Below are positions 21,223 through 29,785 of a stretch of 30,359 bases of DNA, piece by piece. The notes beneath the pieces are model-generated. The model was not told where the DNA came from, ran no database searches, and saw nothing but the letters and a program-made list of their open reading frames with translations. Source of the stretch: a virus. Both the position numbers and the translations under genes were made by a program. Within the stretch, counting starts at the first letter, position 1, and each line of letters opens with the position of its first letter. The stretch covers positions 1 to 30,359 of IMG/VR virus record IMGVR_UViG_3300049830_000090. The stretch is one strand, 5' to 3'.

Positions 21223-22748
21223 AGCACGCCCCCCACTTGGTGCAGGTAGTCCACATTGGTCATGCGCACATCAGCGCCCCCGTTGTTGACGCGCAGCCGC
21301 ATAGATGCGGACTTAGCCACTGCACCAACGGTTTGCCAAGAAGAGGACGCCACAAGGGCTCCTCCCCACACCATTGAGCCCCACACCATTGAGCCCCACA
21401 CCATGCCGGTTGGCGGCGAATACGACAACACGCCTTGCGGGTCTTGAATGGTGTAATCGATATTCAGGCCATAGTTAATCGAAGGCGACCCATTCGTGAG
21501 AATGTTTGGCCGAACCATCGTGAAAAATTTGTTTCGCGCACCTGAGCCAAATTGCGAAAACGCTGGCAGTACATCGGCAACAATACCAACCCCGTTATCA
21601 GTGTTGCTTGTCCAAGCCTTCACCACTGCCGAATCCGATCCAAAATACAAACCGGATGGTGAGTTTAACCAACAATTGGCATTCCAGCCTTTGAACTTCG
21701 TCCATGCACCGCTAATGGTGTTTTGGACATACTGGAAATTATTCCCATTCCCTGCGGGAACATTCAAAATCACCATGTTGGCGTCAGGATATACCTCAAC
21801 CTGCCAACCGTCATTGATTTGGTAATTTTGCGTGACTTCGCTGATACTGTTTTGGATTTTGTCAGACAAGGCAACCTGTCGGTTAATCGTCATCGACAAC
21901 AGCGCTTTCGATAGGGGCAAAAGCCCTTCCATCGAATTGATGATGATATCTCCGCCCATCTTTGCGCCGCATTTTCGTCCAAGCGGGCGGCCCAGCGTGA
22001 AAACACCGACGATTGACCAATCGGAGGCAGATGACGGGTCAGAGCCTTGATATACCGCAACCTCACCATTACTGGTAATAATCACAAAATGGTCGTCAGA
22101 ACCAGCGCCAGCGTCGATTGTCCATGTGTAGCATGCTTGGATATACCCGCCTTTGCGGAATATCGAGCCCATGTCAATTTGCGAAGCAGCGCCGCCAATT
22201 GAGTTAACTGGCAAATACCAGATATTCAAACTGCCAGACTCGACAAAAAACAGCCTATTTTTGAACAGGGTTGCATGCACCAGTTTTGTAGTGGCCACGC
22301 CTGTGATAGCCGGAGTGGATGCAGAATCAATCGCTTTCCACGTAGAGCCGTCCCACAAGCGCGGCTTGTCCACGCCGTTAAGCATGTACAGGAACGAGCC
22401 GCCCGGCGTGGTGATGCCCTGCCATTGCATCCAGCTTGTGCTCAGCCCCGTGACAACCGCAGCGCCGACCGTGCCGGGAGATGTAGCGTCATAGATGGAG
22501 CCATTGGACACGGCAAACAGTTTTGACCCGCCAGTGGGGGGCAGGTATTCGGCAATTGTCTGCACGGGGCCAGGAAAACCCGTCACATGGTTAGCACTGC
22601 CTTTGCGCACGCCAATATATGACGGGTATGGCCACCAGTTATCCAAAATCAGTGCGTCTGATTTTGGCATTTCCGCAATAGAGTCGCGGTCGTTCAAGCC
22701 GCCAACTGGTGCGGGGATAGATGCTGTGGATGCTGTTGCGCGTGCCAT
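21219..22748 (-). CDS. 509-aa structural protein, probable tail/neck
   Basis: Starts 'MARATASTASIPAPVGGLNDRDSIAEMPKSDALILDNWWPYPSYIGVRKG' (in pieces), a conserved opening of phage structural proteins made after the head-tail adaptor. Beta-rich throughout with many Gly/Ser/Trp turns, resembling beta-propeller stabiliser or tail-tube-B-like proteins; which one cannot be decided. 'GMVWGSMVWGSMVWGG' near the C-terminus is a three-fold repeat from a 15-bp tandem DNA repeat. Coupled upstream to the 299-aa adaptor by close spacing. Confidence 0.65.
   Translation of the reverse strand: MARATASTASIPAPVGGLNDRDSIAEMPKSDALILDNWWPYPSYIGVRKGSANHVTGFPGPVQTIAEYLPPTGGSKLFAVSNGSIYDATSPGTVGAAVVTGLSTSWMQWQGITTPGGSFLYMLNGVDKPRLWDGSTWKAIDSASTPAITGVATTKLVHATLFKNRLFFVESGSLNIWYLPVNSIGGAASQIDMGSIFRKGGYIQACYTWTIDAGAGSDDHFVIITSNGEVAVYQGSDPSSASDWSIVGVFTLGRPLGRKCGAKMGGDIIINSMEGLLPLSKALLSMTINRQVALSDKIQNSISEVTQNYQINDGWQVEVYPDANMVILNVPAGNGNNFQYVQNTISGAWTKFKGWNANCWLNSPSGLYFGSDSAVVKAWTSNTDNGVGIVADVLPAFSQFGSGARNKFFTMVRPNILTNGSPSINYGLNIDYTIQDPQGVLSYSPPTGMVWGSMVWGSMVWGGALVASSSWQTVGAVAKSASMRLRVNNGGADVRMTNVDYLHQVGGVL
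21365..21405 (-). repeat. 15-bp tandem repeat inside the 509-aa gene
   Basis: Two full units (CCCCACACCATTGAG on the + strand, 21365-21379 and 21380-21394) and a partial third. They encode repeated MVWGS. Likely slipped-strand expansion. Confidence 0.7.
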
Positions 22749-22750
22749 TA

Positions 22751-23650
22751 TCAGTTACCGGGCCAGTTGCCATCCTGAATATTGGCAATACTCAACAAAA
22801 CAGTTTGAGACTGCGGCGACAAGCTGATCTTTGGTGCGCTCTTGTCTTGCGCTTTCATGGTTTCAAGCAACAAGCGGAATTCTCCCAAATCGAATGTATT
22901 GTCAAGGCCCTTAGCAGCCTTCCATTGGGATTTCAGACCCGTGACAATCAAGGAATCAGGGAATATGCACGAATCCGTGTCAAGCGTGAATTTTGTTTTG
23001 CGGTTGTCTGACGTGTCAGTAACCCAGCCGTTTGAAATATATTCAGACGAAAACAGCAGGCCATTAGGGGGAGGCGGGTTAATGAGAATCTGGTTTTCTT
23101 GAATGCGAAACCGTTGGCGAGGCCCGGCATAAACAATCCCGGACTTGAACGATTGCCAATCCTGCGGGGATTGTGGCCCCAGCAATGGCCACCGATTGGT
23201 GCGGCTCCACTCGGTTTGTGGAATCTCGCTCAACCAATCATCAGGCAGGTCATACGCCACCTGAGAGAATTCAAACGACTGCCCAACATTGGTTTCAGTC
23301 ATGGGCATATTCAGCGTGACGCTGTTTGTCCCAACTGAAATAACCTGGGCAAACGGCACAGTGCCCGCACCATTAACGCCGAACTGCGTTGTAATCCCCG
23401 TGGTGCTTGAAATGCCGGTGATAACGGGCGACCCCGCTGTTGAGGTGCCCGTCTTGGTAAAAGCCACCGTGGTCAGGATATGCTCACGGTTAAGGCGCTG
23501 CCACTGAAACTGGCGCGAAATATCCGCGCCGAGCCTGTTCAGCAATGCCAGAAGCTGGCGAACTTGCGGGTCAGTTGAGCCAATAACAGCCGTTGGGCTG
23601 TTAATCATCAACTCATCGCATACTTGCTGAATAAGCTCGATCAGGGTCAT
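22751..23650 (-). CDS. Head-tail adaptor protein (299 aa)
   Basis: Begins 'MTLIELIQQVCDELMINSPTAVIGSTDPQVRQLLALLNRLGADI' (in parts), the helical opening of the phage adaptor family that includes SU10-type and tail-tube-A-like proteins. A beta-rich insert follows (about 65-125), then 'DLPDDWLSEIPQTEWSRTNRWPLLGPQSPQDWQ', a conserved core with paired Trp, and a final helical bundle. It binds under the portal to connect head and tail. ATG overlaps the stop of the upstream gene by 4 bp (ATGA). Confidence 0.7.
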   Translation of the reverse strand: MTLIELIQQVCDELMINSPTAVIGSTDPQVRQLLALLNRLGADISRQFQWQRLNREHILTTVAFTKTGTSTAGSPVITGISSTTGITTQFGVNGAGTVPFAQVISVGTNSVTLNMPMTETNVGQSFEFSQVAYDLPDDWLSEIPQTEWSRTNRWPLLGPQSPQDWQSFKSGIVYAGPRQRFRIQENQILINPPPPNGLLFSSEYISNGWVTDTSDNRKTKFTLDTDSCIFPDSLIVTGLKSQWKAAKGLDNTFDLGEFRLLLETMKAQDKSAPKISLSPQSQTVLLSIANIQDGNWPGN

Positions 23651-24189
23651 TCTGTTGCTTCTTCACTTTTTGGAGGACGACCACGGCGGGGGGCCACATC
23701 TGCGACCTGAGCCTTGAGCGCCTCGATTTCATCGCGCAGCCGTTGGTTTTCGGCTGCTTGTGCTGTTTCGGCTGCGGTGCCCTTGGCTGCGTCCAAATAG
23801 GCTTTGGCCTTGTTGCGCAAATCAAAAAACCCCATGCCCATTTTCTGGCATGAAGTATCGGACAATTCCGACATTTGCTCAACGGTATGCACCTCGAAAT
23901 ATTTGGCTTCTTTGACCTGCGCACGGGTCACTTGCGGCCATTGTTCCAAAGGGGTGCCCACCAGGCCGGTAGATTGCTGGCGCTTGAACACGTCCCATTC
24001 GCGTGGGTGCTGGCGCTGGTCAAACTCTTTGGCAACGCGCTCAATAACATTGCCCGCATCGCCTGGAATCATTTTCCGGATATGCGGCACGTCTTGGAAA
24101 ATTGGTCGGCCTTGTCGCTCAGACTCGGCTTTCAATTCCACCGCATCGGTGTAAAACTGCACAAAAACGCCAGATTGAGGATTGCTCAT
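23647..24189 (-). CDS. 180-aa structural-cluster protein with AT-hook-like end
   Basis: Start ATG at 24189; the frame is open 12 codons further, but that part reads through the terminator hairpin. N-terminal half: 'VFVQFYTDAVELKAESERQGRPIFQDVPHIRKMIPGD', a pattern seen in podoviral head genes. Residues about 130-160 form a coiled coil ('AETAQAAENQRLRDEIEALKAQVA'). The end has 'PRRGRPPK' (167-174), an AT-hook motif that fits the minor groove of AT-rich DNA. It may touch packaged DNA; this is inference. Confidence 0.65.
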   Translation of the reverse strand: MSNPQSGVFVQFYTDAVELKAESERQGRPIFQDVPHIRKMIPGDAGNVIERVAKEFDQRQHPREWDVFKRQQSTGLVGTPLEQWPQVTRAQVKEAKYFEVHTVEQMSELSDTSCQKMGMGFFDLRNKAKAYLDAAKGTAAETAQAAENQRLRDEIEALKAQVADVAPRRGRPPKSEEATE

Positions 24190-24210
24190 CTTTGACTCAC
24201 TGTTGAAGGT

Positions 24211-24234
24211 TAAAAGGGGAGCCAAAGCTCCCCT
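24211..24234 (-). terminator. Intrinsic terminator/attenuator after decoration gene
   Basis: On the - strand: AGGGGAGC, loop TTTG, GCTCCCCT, then TTTAA. An 8-bp perfect stem, 5 bp after the stop of the 24240-24605 gene. The T-run is short, so it is likely partial and would lower expression of the genes behind it. Confidence 0.65.
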
Positions 24235-24239
24235 ATAGT

Positions 24240-24605
24240 TTACGCTGAAAGAACAGCAAACCAGTTGGTATTGGTCACGCCGACAAAATCAGCGCGGCCA
24301 CCAGCGGCCACCGAGAAACCGCCCGTCGTTGCCGTCAAGGCATTGATCGTTGCACCAGTGCCGGGGTACACCAACAGGGCGTTAGCCCCGCTGTTGATCA
24401 CGGTCACACGGTCACCGGGGTTTGGCAGGGGCAACAAAACGCCAGTGCTCGCGGCAGTTGTGGTGACTCGGTTGATGGCCGAGCCAAGCTGCAAAGCATC
24501 GGCGTTGGTGGTACCAGTGGAGGTCAAGCCATTGGCCACCGTGCCGAAAAAGCCTTGCACCACCGCGCCAGGCATGAACGATGAAACATCGCGTTGGAGG
24601 GCCAT
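24240..24605 (-). CDS. Decoration-like capsid protein (121 aa)
   Basis: Beta-rich small protein without Cys: 'FMPGAVVQGFFGTVANG', 'LPLPNPGDRVTVINSGANALLVYPGTGATINAL'. Gly/Thr/Ala-rich style and place two genes after the major capsid gene suggest a head decoration or fibre protein. No family can be named with certainty. Lies 12 bp after the preceding gene and before a terminator. Confidence 0.6.
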   Translation of the reverse strand: MALQRDVSSFMPGAVVQGFFGTVANGLTSTGTTNADALQLGSAINRVTTTAASTGVLLPLPNPGDRVTVINSGANALLVYPGTGATINALTATTGGFSVAAGGRADFVGVTNTNWFAVLSA

Positions 24606-24617
24606 GATTACCCCCTA

Positions 24618-24914
24618 TTAGACGGATGCAGCGCCGAACCAGCCACGATCACCGGAGGCCATCGTGAAAGCTGGCGAGGTGTACGAACCGCCAGAGGCGG
24701 TGGCCAAGAAGGTCGAGGCGCTGACCGTGCAAACAGTGGTCGAGGCAGTGATGGCGGCATTGGCTTGTGCGTACACATAGCGTTTGCCATCAGAGCCCCA
24801 AACCTGGGTGCCCAACTGTGCGTCAACGACCTTGCCAGCGGCAATGTCAGCGGCCAACGTGATGCCCTTCAAGTCTGCGCCGACTCGGGGGGTGTGGGTA
24901 AATGGAGTAGCCAT
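24618..24914 (-). CDS. Decoration-like capsid protein (98 aa)
   Basis: 'TPRVGADLKGITLAADIAAGKVVDAQLGTQVWGSDGKRYVYAQANAAI' (in parts) followed by Ser/Thr-rich strands and 'GDRGWFGAASV'. A small beta-barrel-like protein next to the capsid gene, as expected of head decoration proteins. Separated from the capsid gene by a strong hairpin terminator, so it is made at a lower level than the capsid protein. Confidence 0.6.
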   Translation of the reverse strand: MATPFTHTPRVGADLKGITLAADIAAGKVVDAQLGTQVWGSDGKRYVYAQANAAITASTTVCTVSASTFLATASGGSYTSPAFTMASGDRGWFGAASV

Positions 24915-24936
24915 TTCAAAATCCTTTCAGTGTGTC

Positions 24937-24956
24937 AAGAAAGGGGCCGAAGCCCC
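24937..24956 (-). terminator. Intrinsic terminator directly after the major capsid gene
   Basis: On the - strand: GGGGC, tetraloop TTCG, GCCCC, then TTTCTT; 5 bp after the capsid stop codon. UUCG loops are especially stable. Read-through would supply the decoration genes. Confidence 0.75.
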
Positions 24957-24961
24957 GTTCA

Positions 24962-25954
24962 TCAGTCAGCCAAGATGCCTTGGAACTGAGCGCCCGAAGA
25001 AGTCAGCGCACCAGCCCAGCCCATCAGACGCACGATGGCGTCTTGGTTGACCGACTGACGATCGCCACCGATAGGAGCGAAATTGCGTTCGCGGTGTGGG
25101 CGGAACTTCAGGTACTTGGTGTTCAAGAAGTACATGCGGTTTGCGGGGGCAGAGCCACCGATACCGCCGTCCAGGAACACGTCGCAATTGAAGCCAGCGC
25201 CGAAATACTTCAGCGAGGTGAAACCAGAACCGCCGGTATCGGTCGAGCCGATGCGCTGGATCGCTTGCAGGCTTTCCAGGTACAGACGGTAGTAGTTGTT
25301 GTCGGCCACGATCAGATCAGGGCGATCAGTACCGCGAACCAACTGCACAGCCACACGGTTCATGTAAGACTGGATGTTGGCCGAAGTAGCAGCAGCGCCG
25401 CCGTCCGTGGTAGCGTCAAACGCCACGTTGCGCCAGAAGCTCCAGGTAGCACGGTTGATGCCGCCATAGGTGCCGCTGGTGGGCGAGGTGGACACAGCAG
25501 CGGCCAGGCCGATGATGTCTTTGCCACCGTTGCCGGTGCCATCGCTGTAAATGCCTGCGCTGATCTGGTTCAGAAGCTGGGCTTCAGCCACTTGAATGCG
25601 GCCTTCAAGCAGGTCGATAATCTGCTCTTTGCCCGCGTTTTGCAGCATTTCCAGACCAGAAATCGACACAGCAGCAGCGTACTGCTTGATGTCGAATTGC
25701 GCAGCCGAGATAGGGCTGTTGGGCGTGATGTCGATGGTGTCGTAACCAGAGTACGAACCAGCGTTTTGCGTGTTGGCATCGTTGTACATGATCTCTTCCA
25801 AGATCACGTTACCGCCCGAGAAGGGCTTGACGTTGCCGCGCTCGCGCATTTTCATGAGCAGCGCATTGTTTTTGGTCACGTTGTCAGCCAGCGATGCGGA
25901 GCGCGACTGAATCGTGGTCGAGATAATGTCACTCAAATTGGCAAAGGTAGCCAT
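24962..25954 (-). CDS. Major capsid protein
   Basis: 330 aa. Starts 'MATFANLSDIISTTIQSRSASLADNVTKNNALL' with the N-arm helix, then 'MRERGNVKPFSGGNVILEEIMY', a helical spine 'EMLQNAGKEQIIDLLEGRIQVAEAQLLNQI', and 'DRPDLIVADNNYYRLYLESLQAIQR' plus a beta end ('KYLKFRPHRERNFAPIGG'). This is the HK97-fold coat protein of a P22/SU10-like group. Position after scaffold and before decoration genes agrees. A terminator sits directly behind it. No protease gene is visible, in line with a separate scaffold. Confidence 0.85.
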   Translation of the reverse strand: MATFANLSDIISTTIQSRSASLADNVTKNNALLMKMRERGNVKPFSGGNVILEEIMYNDANTQNAGSYSGYDTIDITPNSPISAAQFDIKQYAAAVSISGLEMLQNAGKEQIIDLLEGRIQVAEAQLLNQISAGIYSDGTGNGGKDIIGLAAAVSTSPTSGTYGGINRATWSFWRNVAFDATTDGGAAATSANIQSYMNRVAVQLVRGTDRPDLIVADNNYYRLYLESLQAIQRIGSTDTGGSGFTSLKYFGAGFNCDVFLDGGIGGSAPANRMYFLNTKYLKFRPHRERNFAPIGGDRQSVNQDAIVRLMGWAGALTSSGAQFQGILAD

Positions 25955-25966
25955 GATTTAACCCTT

Positions 25967-26968
25967 TCAATTGTCAGCAAATTGCGCCGCGATCACATCA
26001 CGCAGCGAACCAGTTACTGGCTGACCTCCCGCGCCGTTGGGGCTTGAGCCTTTTACGCTGACAGCGGCAGTTTTTGCGCGCTGGGCCTGGGCCTGCTCCA
26101 ATGTCTTGCGCTGGGTGTCGGCGAGTTGCTGTTCGATCAGGGTTTGCCTGACATCCGGCCTCATCCACACAGCCATGTCGTACGCTTCTTGCAAATTCTT
26201 GGCCTTCCCGGTTTCGAGTAAATCGGCCATGTCATTGCGCACTGCGTCAAAGTGCGGTCTTTCAGGAGTAACAAACGACTGCAATTCATTTTGAATGCGC
26301 GCTTGTTCCTGCTGTTGGGTTTGATTTTGCCACATTTGTTGCTGTTGGCGCAATTCATTCAATTGCTGCATCAGAAACTGAGTTTGTGGGTCAACAGGTT
26401 GCGGGTTTTGAACCTGCCCCAAATCAATACCATATTCACGCGCAAGCTGGGCGAAATACTGCGCCTTGGTGGCAGGGTCGCCCGTGCGCAAAGTCACGTC
26501 GGCCTTCATCAAAGCACTGATTGCCGTGGGCGCGTCAACACCGAGCTTTTGCAAATGCTGCTGATATGGCGCAATCGCGGTGTCGTATGCCTTGGCGCGT
26601 TCGCTGTGGCTTTTGAACTCGCTCACGCCTCGGTGGAAATCAGATTCCCGGCGTTCGGCCTCGATGCGAACCAGTTTCAATTCCTCGGGCGTCAACGCCT
26701 CGCCGCGTTCTGCCTTCATCAAGGCCTGCTGTGCGTCGGGCTTCCAGCTGGAAAACGGGTTGCGCGTCGGCGTTGCAGCAGGCTCCACGGTGGCGGCGGG
26801 AGCTTCTTCCTGCTTGGCAGCAAACCGCCCGCTTTCGTCGCGTGCGCGGCCTTCTGTGGCCGGGGCTGCTGGCTCTTCAGCGGCTGGCGCTTCTTGCACC
26901 ACTTCTTCAGTGGTGGCTGGCTCGTCGTCGTTGAACGCGTCTTCGAGGGCGCTGCGAATGTCACTCAT
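25967..26968 (-). CDS. Scaffolding protein
   Basis: 333 aa, highly charged and Gln-rich. Acidic N-terminus ('EPATTEEVVQEAPAAEEPAAPATEG'), 'GRFAAKQEE', then helical segments and a long Gln-rich coiled coil at about 200-235 ('LNELRQQQQMWQNQTQQQEQARIQNEL' in parts), ending in a basic region 'AQAQRAKTAAVSVKG'. Typical of scaffolds that guide capsid assembly through a basic C-terminal end and then leave. Lies directly before the capsid gene. Confidence 0.8.
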   Translation of the reverse strand: MSDIRSALEDAFNDDEPATTEEVVQEAPAAEEPAAPATEGRARDESGRFAAKQEEAPAATVEPAATPTRNPFSSWKPDAQQALMKAERGEALTPEELKLVRIEAERRESDFHRGVSEFKSHSERAKAYDTAIAPYQQHLQKLGVDAPTAISALMKADVTLRTGDPATKAQYFAQLAREYGIDLGQVQNPQPVDPQTQFLMQQLNELRQQQQMWQNQTQQQEQARIQNELQSFVTPERPHFDAVRNDMADLLETGKAKNLQEAYDMAVWMRPDVRQTLIEQQLADTQRKTLEQAQAQRAKTAAVSVKGSSPNGAGGQPVTGSLRDVIAAQFADN

Positions 26969-26996
26969 GAGGATTTCTCACTTTGTTGGTGTTGAA

Positions 26997-27302
26997 TCAA
27001 TAGCCTTTGGATTGCATGACCTGCGCCAATGCTTGCCGAATGCCTTCACGGTCTATTTTAGTTTCAGGCCGTGCGGCCTTCATCATGGCGTCAACCTCGT
27101 TGCCAATTTCAAAGCAATTATGCCGCTTCAAATGCTCACGATGCTGTGACCGGCTAGTAATCATTTCACCCGTGATCGTTGAACGGTAAGGCTGAATATC
27201 TGGCGCAATATAAGTCGCCTGGCTGGAAGAGGGCCCGGCCCATTCTTCCTCGGGCACCAGTTGGTGAGTAACCGGGTCTTGTATATAACGCTTGCGGGCC
27301 AT
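26997..27302 (-). CDS. Conserved small protein between portal and scaffold
   Basis: 101 aa. 'RYIQDPVTHQLVPEEEW', 'PYRSTITGEMITSRSQHREHLKRHNCFEIGNE'. The middle part (request-to-Ser/His-rich 'ITSRsqHReHLkrhnc') resembles small phage proteins that sit beside the portal gene; their role is unknown, perhaps head assembly or packaging. The ATG overlaps the portal stop by 1 bp, so it is translated with the portal. Confidence 0.65.
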   Translation of the reverse strand: MARKRYIQDPVTHQLVPEEEWAGPSSSQATYIAPDIQPYRSTITGEMITSRSQHREHLKRHNCFEIGNEVDAMMKAARPETKIDREGIRQALAQVMQSKGY

Positions 27303-29254
27303 TATTCAAACTCCGATTCGTTTGTTTCGGCTTGTTCACGCGCCGCGTCTGCCTGCAATTGTGCAATTTGCAAACGGGTTTGGGCCTCAATACTGGCGCG
27401 CAGTTGAATGCGCTCAGTTTCTGCCTGCTGTTTCATGGCCTCGATTTGTTGCAAATGTTGGCCCTTCATTTGTTCAATTTGCATTTGAGCCTGTATTTTA
27501 GCCGATTCAATCTGTTGGTCAGATTGCATCTTGGCTTGCTCCACCTGCATTTGCGCCTGAGCCTTCATCATTTCTGGATCAGGTTTTGGCTGCTGTGGCG
27601 GTTTGGGTGCGCTCAGTTTCGCCATCGCGTCGTCAAACGCTGCTTCAAGCGGGCGAGAAGCGCGGAAAGACCGCACGCCAAAGAGCAGCATTTGAGCCAG
27701 CAGGGGGGCCAACTCAGGAACCTGCATGGTTGCGGGAATGGCTTGCTGCAAGAACCCACCGGCAGATTGCAGGAATTCCAGGCGGCTTTGCTTTTCGCTC
27801 TGTTCGTCAATCTCCACCAGGCTGTCAGACGCCACTTCGATGCGAAAGTTGCGCGACGGCTCACTTTTGAGCAACTGCATTGCAGGCTCTGCAAACTGCG
27901 CATCTTGCGTGCCCATGATGCCCGACATTTCGACCAGTTGCTGCGGGCTGTACAAGTCAGCCATCATCTGGCCCTTGATGCGCAGCAACTCGCTGGAGAA
28001 CAAAGCCACGCCGCGCTGCATGTCGCGCAAGCGCAGGGATGCAAACTGGCTCTTGATCTGCTGTGCTGTGGCCGTCTCAGACGCCATGGACGCACCACGG
28101 ATGATGTCAGACAGGCCCGTGACCTCATAAATCACCTGCTTGGCATGTTCGCGTGCTGTGTAGCACTGCTGCATGGCCATGGCCACCTGATCCAGCGGGA
28201 GAAAGTCAATCGCGCCTTTGATGCCGCCCTTTTCGCTGAACATCGCCCACGATGAAACAGGGATCAACGTGTTGTCAACACCCTCGTTGAGCATACGCTG
28301 AATGCCTTCTTGGCTTGCGTCATACACGCCAACAACCTTCATCGCCTTAACCAGCAGATTGATGCGCTGGGTCAGCAGGTCGATCTCATCGGCCTGGTCT
28401 TGGTACAGGGCGTAGTCCGGCACGGGCACCAGCGTGTCCGTGGTTTGCGTGGCGTACAGTGGTTTTGGGCACGGCCAGAACGAATCCAGCCCATAGGGGT
28501 CTGGCTTTTGGTCAAGCGCCTGCTGGTGGCCTTCTGCGATCCAGCAAACGGTTTTGCTGGGCTTGTCCCACACTTCCCACACCTGGGCCTTTTTTAGATG
28601 CCCAACGTCTTCCCCGGCCTTGGCCATCTCGTCAATGCCGATGGGCTCATGCGTCAGGGGCACCTGCTTAAAGTCCTCGCCAAATCGCTCGGTGCCGTCT
28701 TTGCGCGTCATGTAGACGCGGCGAGCCACCCATGTAACCTCCTCCCATGTGCGGGCAGGTGAGCACCGGAAATCTTCCCAATACACGGTGTCCACGCACG
28801 CATACGACTGCGGCACGATCTGCCCGTCTTGGGTCTGCACGTCTTTGGTCTCGAACCGCACCCACGCCACGCCCCGGCCTGGCAACAACCGATCCATGAC
28901 CGCAGCGCGCATGCCCGCGTCAAAATCGTTGTAGTTGTCCAGCTCGTATTGCAGCGCGCGCTCAAGGATCTGAGCCGCGCAACGCCCCACGGGGTCTTGG
29001 TCTTTGTGCCTGCGCTCGACTTGGGCCTGTGGCGTGCGGCCATACATCGAGGGAAACAGCGTTTGGACGTTGCTCCACAAGATGTTGTACCGCTTGGACG
29101 TGTCGGCATAGCCTTGACGGTCATCACGGTAACGACGAATAATCTTTTTGCCGCGCTTGATCCACTTGTCGTCCTCGCGCTTGGCCATCTTCAACTCTTG
29201 CAGCCAACGCTCGGCCACCTGAGTCGGGTTGTAGTCTTTTTCTTCGTCGTCCAT
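27302..29254 (-). CDS. Portal protein (P22-like)
   Basis: 650 aa. The N-terminal half is the portal core: 'KIIRRYRDDRQGYADTSKRYNILWSNVQTLFPSMYGRTPQAQVERR' (in pieces), 'QILERALQYELDNYNDFDAGMRAAVMDRLLPGRGVAWVRFE' and 'EDFRCSPARTWEEVTWVARR'. The clip and crown helices follow. The last 110 residues are a Lys/Gln/Met-rich helix repeated in roughly 11-residue units ('AQMQVEQAKMQSDQQIESAKIQAQMQIEQMK', in parts), matching the long barrel helix of P22 portals. It forms the ring through which DNA is packed and leaves. Its size fits the P22 type. Confidence 0.88.
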   Translation of the reverse strand: MDDEEKDYNPTQVAERWLQELKMAKREDDKWIKRGKKIIRRYRDDRQGYADTSKRYNILWSNVQTLFPSMYGRTPQAQVERRHKDQDPVGRCAAQILERALQYELDNYNDFDAGMRAAVMDRLLPGRGVAWVRFETKDVQTQDGQIVPQSYACVDTVYWEDFRCSPARTWEEVTWVARRVYMTRKDGTERFGEDFKQVPLTHEPIGIDEMAKAGEDVGHLKKAQVWEVWDKPSKTVCWIAEGHQQALDQKPDPYGLDSFWPCPKPLYATQTTDTLVPVPDYALYQDQADEIDLLTQRINLLVKAMKVVGVYDASQEGIQRMLNEGVDNTLIPVSSWAMFSEKGGIKGAIDFLPLDQVAMAMQQCYTAREHAKQVIYEVTGLSDIIRGASMASETATAQQIKSQFASLRLRDMQRGVALFSSELLRIKGQMMADLYSPQQLVEMSGIMGTQDAQFAEPAMQLLKSEPSRNFRIEVASDSLVEIDEQSEKQSRLEFLQSAGGFLQQAIPATMQVPELAPLLAQMLLFGVRSFRASRPLEAAFDDAMAKLSAPKPPQQPKPDPEMMKAQAQMQVEQAKMQSDQQIESAKIQAQMQIEQMKGQHLQQIEAMKQQAETERIQLRASIEAQTRLQIAQLQADAAREQAETNESEFE

Positions 29255-29268
29255 GTTTGTTCTCGCTT

Positions 29269-29604
29269 TTAGGCAACCGTGACCGCGCCGTTAGCCGCAA
29301 ACGGCACGCCATTGGCCCAGTAGGCCGTTGTCCCTGTGGACGTACACAAAGCCCCGTTTGACGCCACGGGCAAGCCGTTCGTCCATTGGGTGTTAGCGGG
29401 CAAGCCTGCTGTCGCATCAACCGTGACAATCTCGCCATTGGGGCCGATCAAAAGGCCATCATTGGCCAACGCCCCGGTCGTTGTGGTCGTGGTGTAAACC
29501 GCCGTGTCGTCGCTTTTGAGCCGAATGCCGTTGCTGTACTGGTCTGTACTGCCAGGCGTGAGGGTTGAAATTGCCACTTTGTCACCGTTGAATCGAAACT
29601 TCAT
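29269..29604 (-). CDS. Small beta-rich structural-type protein (111 aa)
   Basis: 'MKFRFNGDKVAISTLTPGSTDQYSNGIRLKSDD', then Thr/Gly-rich strands with repeated 'NG(L/V)P(V/F)A(S/A)NGA'. The repeat of 'WTNGLPVASNGALCTSTGTTAYWANGVPFAANGAVTV' suggests two similar beta turns. No family recognised. Lies upstream of the portal in the late block; its start overlaps the end of the next gene by 23 bp. Confidence 0.6.
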   Translation of the reverse strand: MKFRFNGDKVAISTLTPGSTDQYSNGIRLKSDDTAVYTTTTTTGALANDGLLIGPNGEIVTVDATAGLPANTQWTNGLPVASNGALCTSTGTTAYWANGVPFAANGAVTVA

Positions 29605-29785
29605 GTCGCCTCCCTACACCAAAACTTGCTGCCATTTGCTTGGCTTTGTCCGATTGCTTTTGCACCGCATCGCGCAACTCTTGCGTTGAGCAAGTCGGCA
29701 GCTTCGATGCATCAAACCCGCGCCCCTTGTGCCATTCGGCCTCAAACAGCCGGGCACCAATCGGGTTCAGCCACGAGGCTTTCAT
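29582..29785 (-). CDS. 67-aa hypothetical protein
   Basis: Start ATG at 29785, overlapping the upstream stop (ATGA), with GAGG 8 bases earlier inside the previous gene. Longer starts would overlap that gene in another frame. 'MKASWLNPIGARLFEAEWH', 'LRDAVQKQSDKAKQMAASFGV': helical, with one Cys. Function unknown. Confidence 0.6.
   Translation of the reverse strand: MKASWLNPIGARLFEAEWHKGRGFDASKLPTCSTQELRDAVQKQSDKAKQMAASFGVGRRHEVSIQR

Noticed and set aside
24930-24935. Perfect -35 box TTGACA on the - strand just after the capsid terminator
   Set aside because: No acceptable -10 at 15-19 bp; the expected position falls on the start codon region of the next gene.
24932-26047. 371-aa open frame antisense to the major capsid gene
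   Set aside because: Shadow of the capsid gene; His/Val/Arg-rich product without known pattern.
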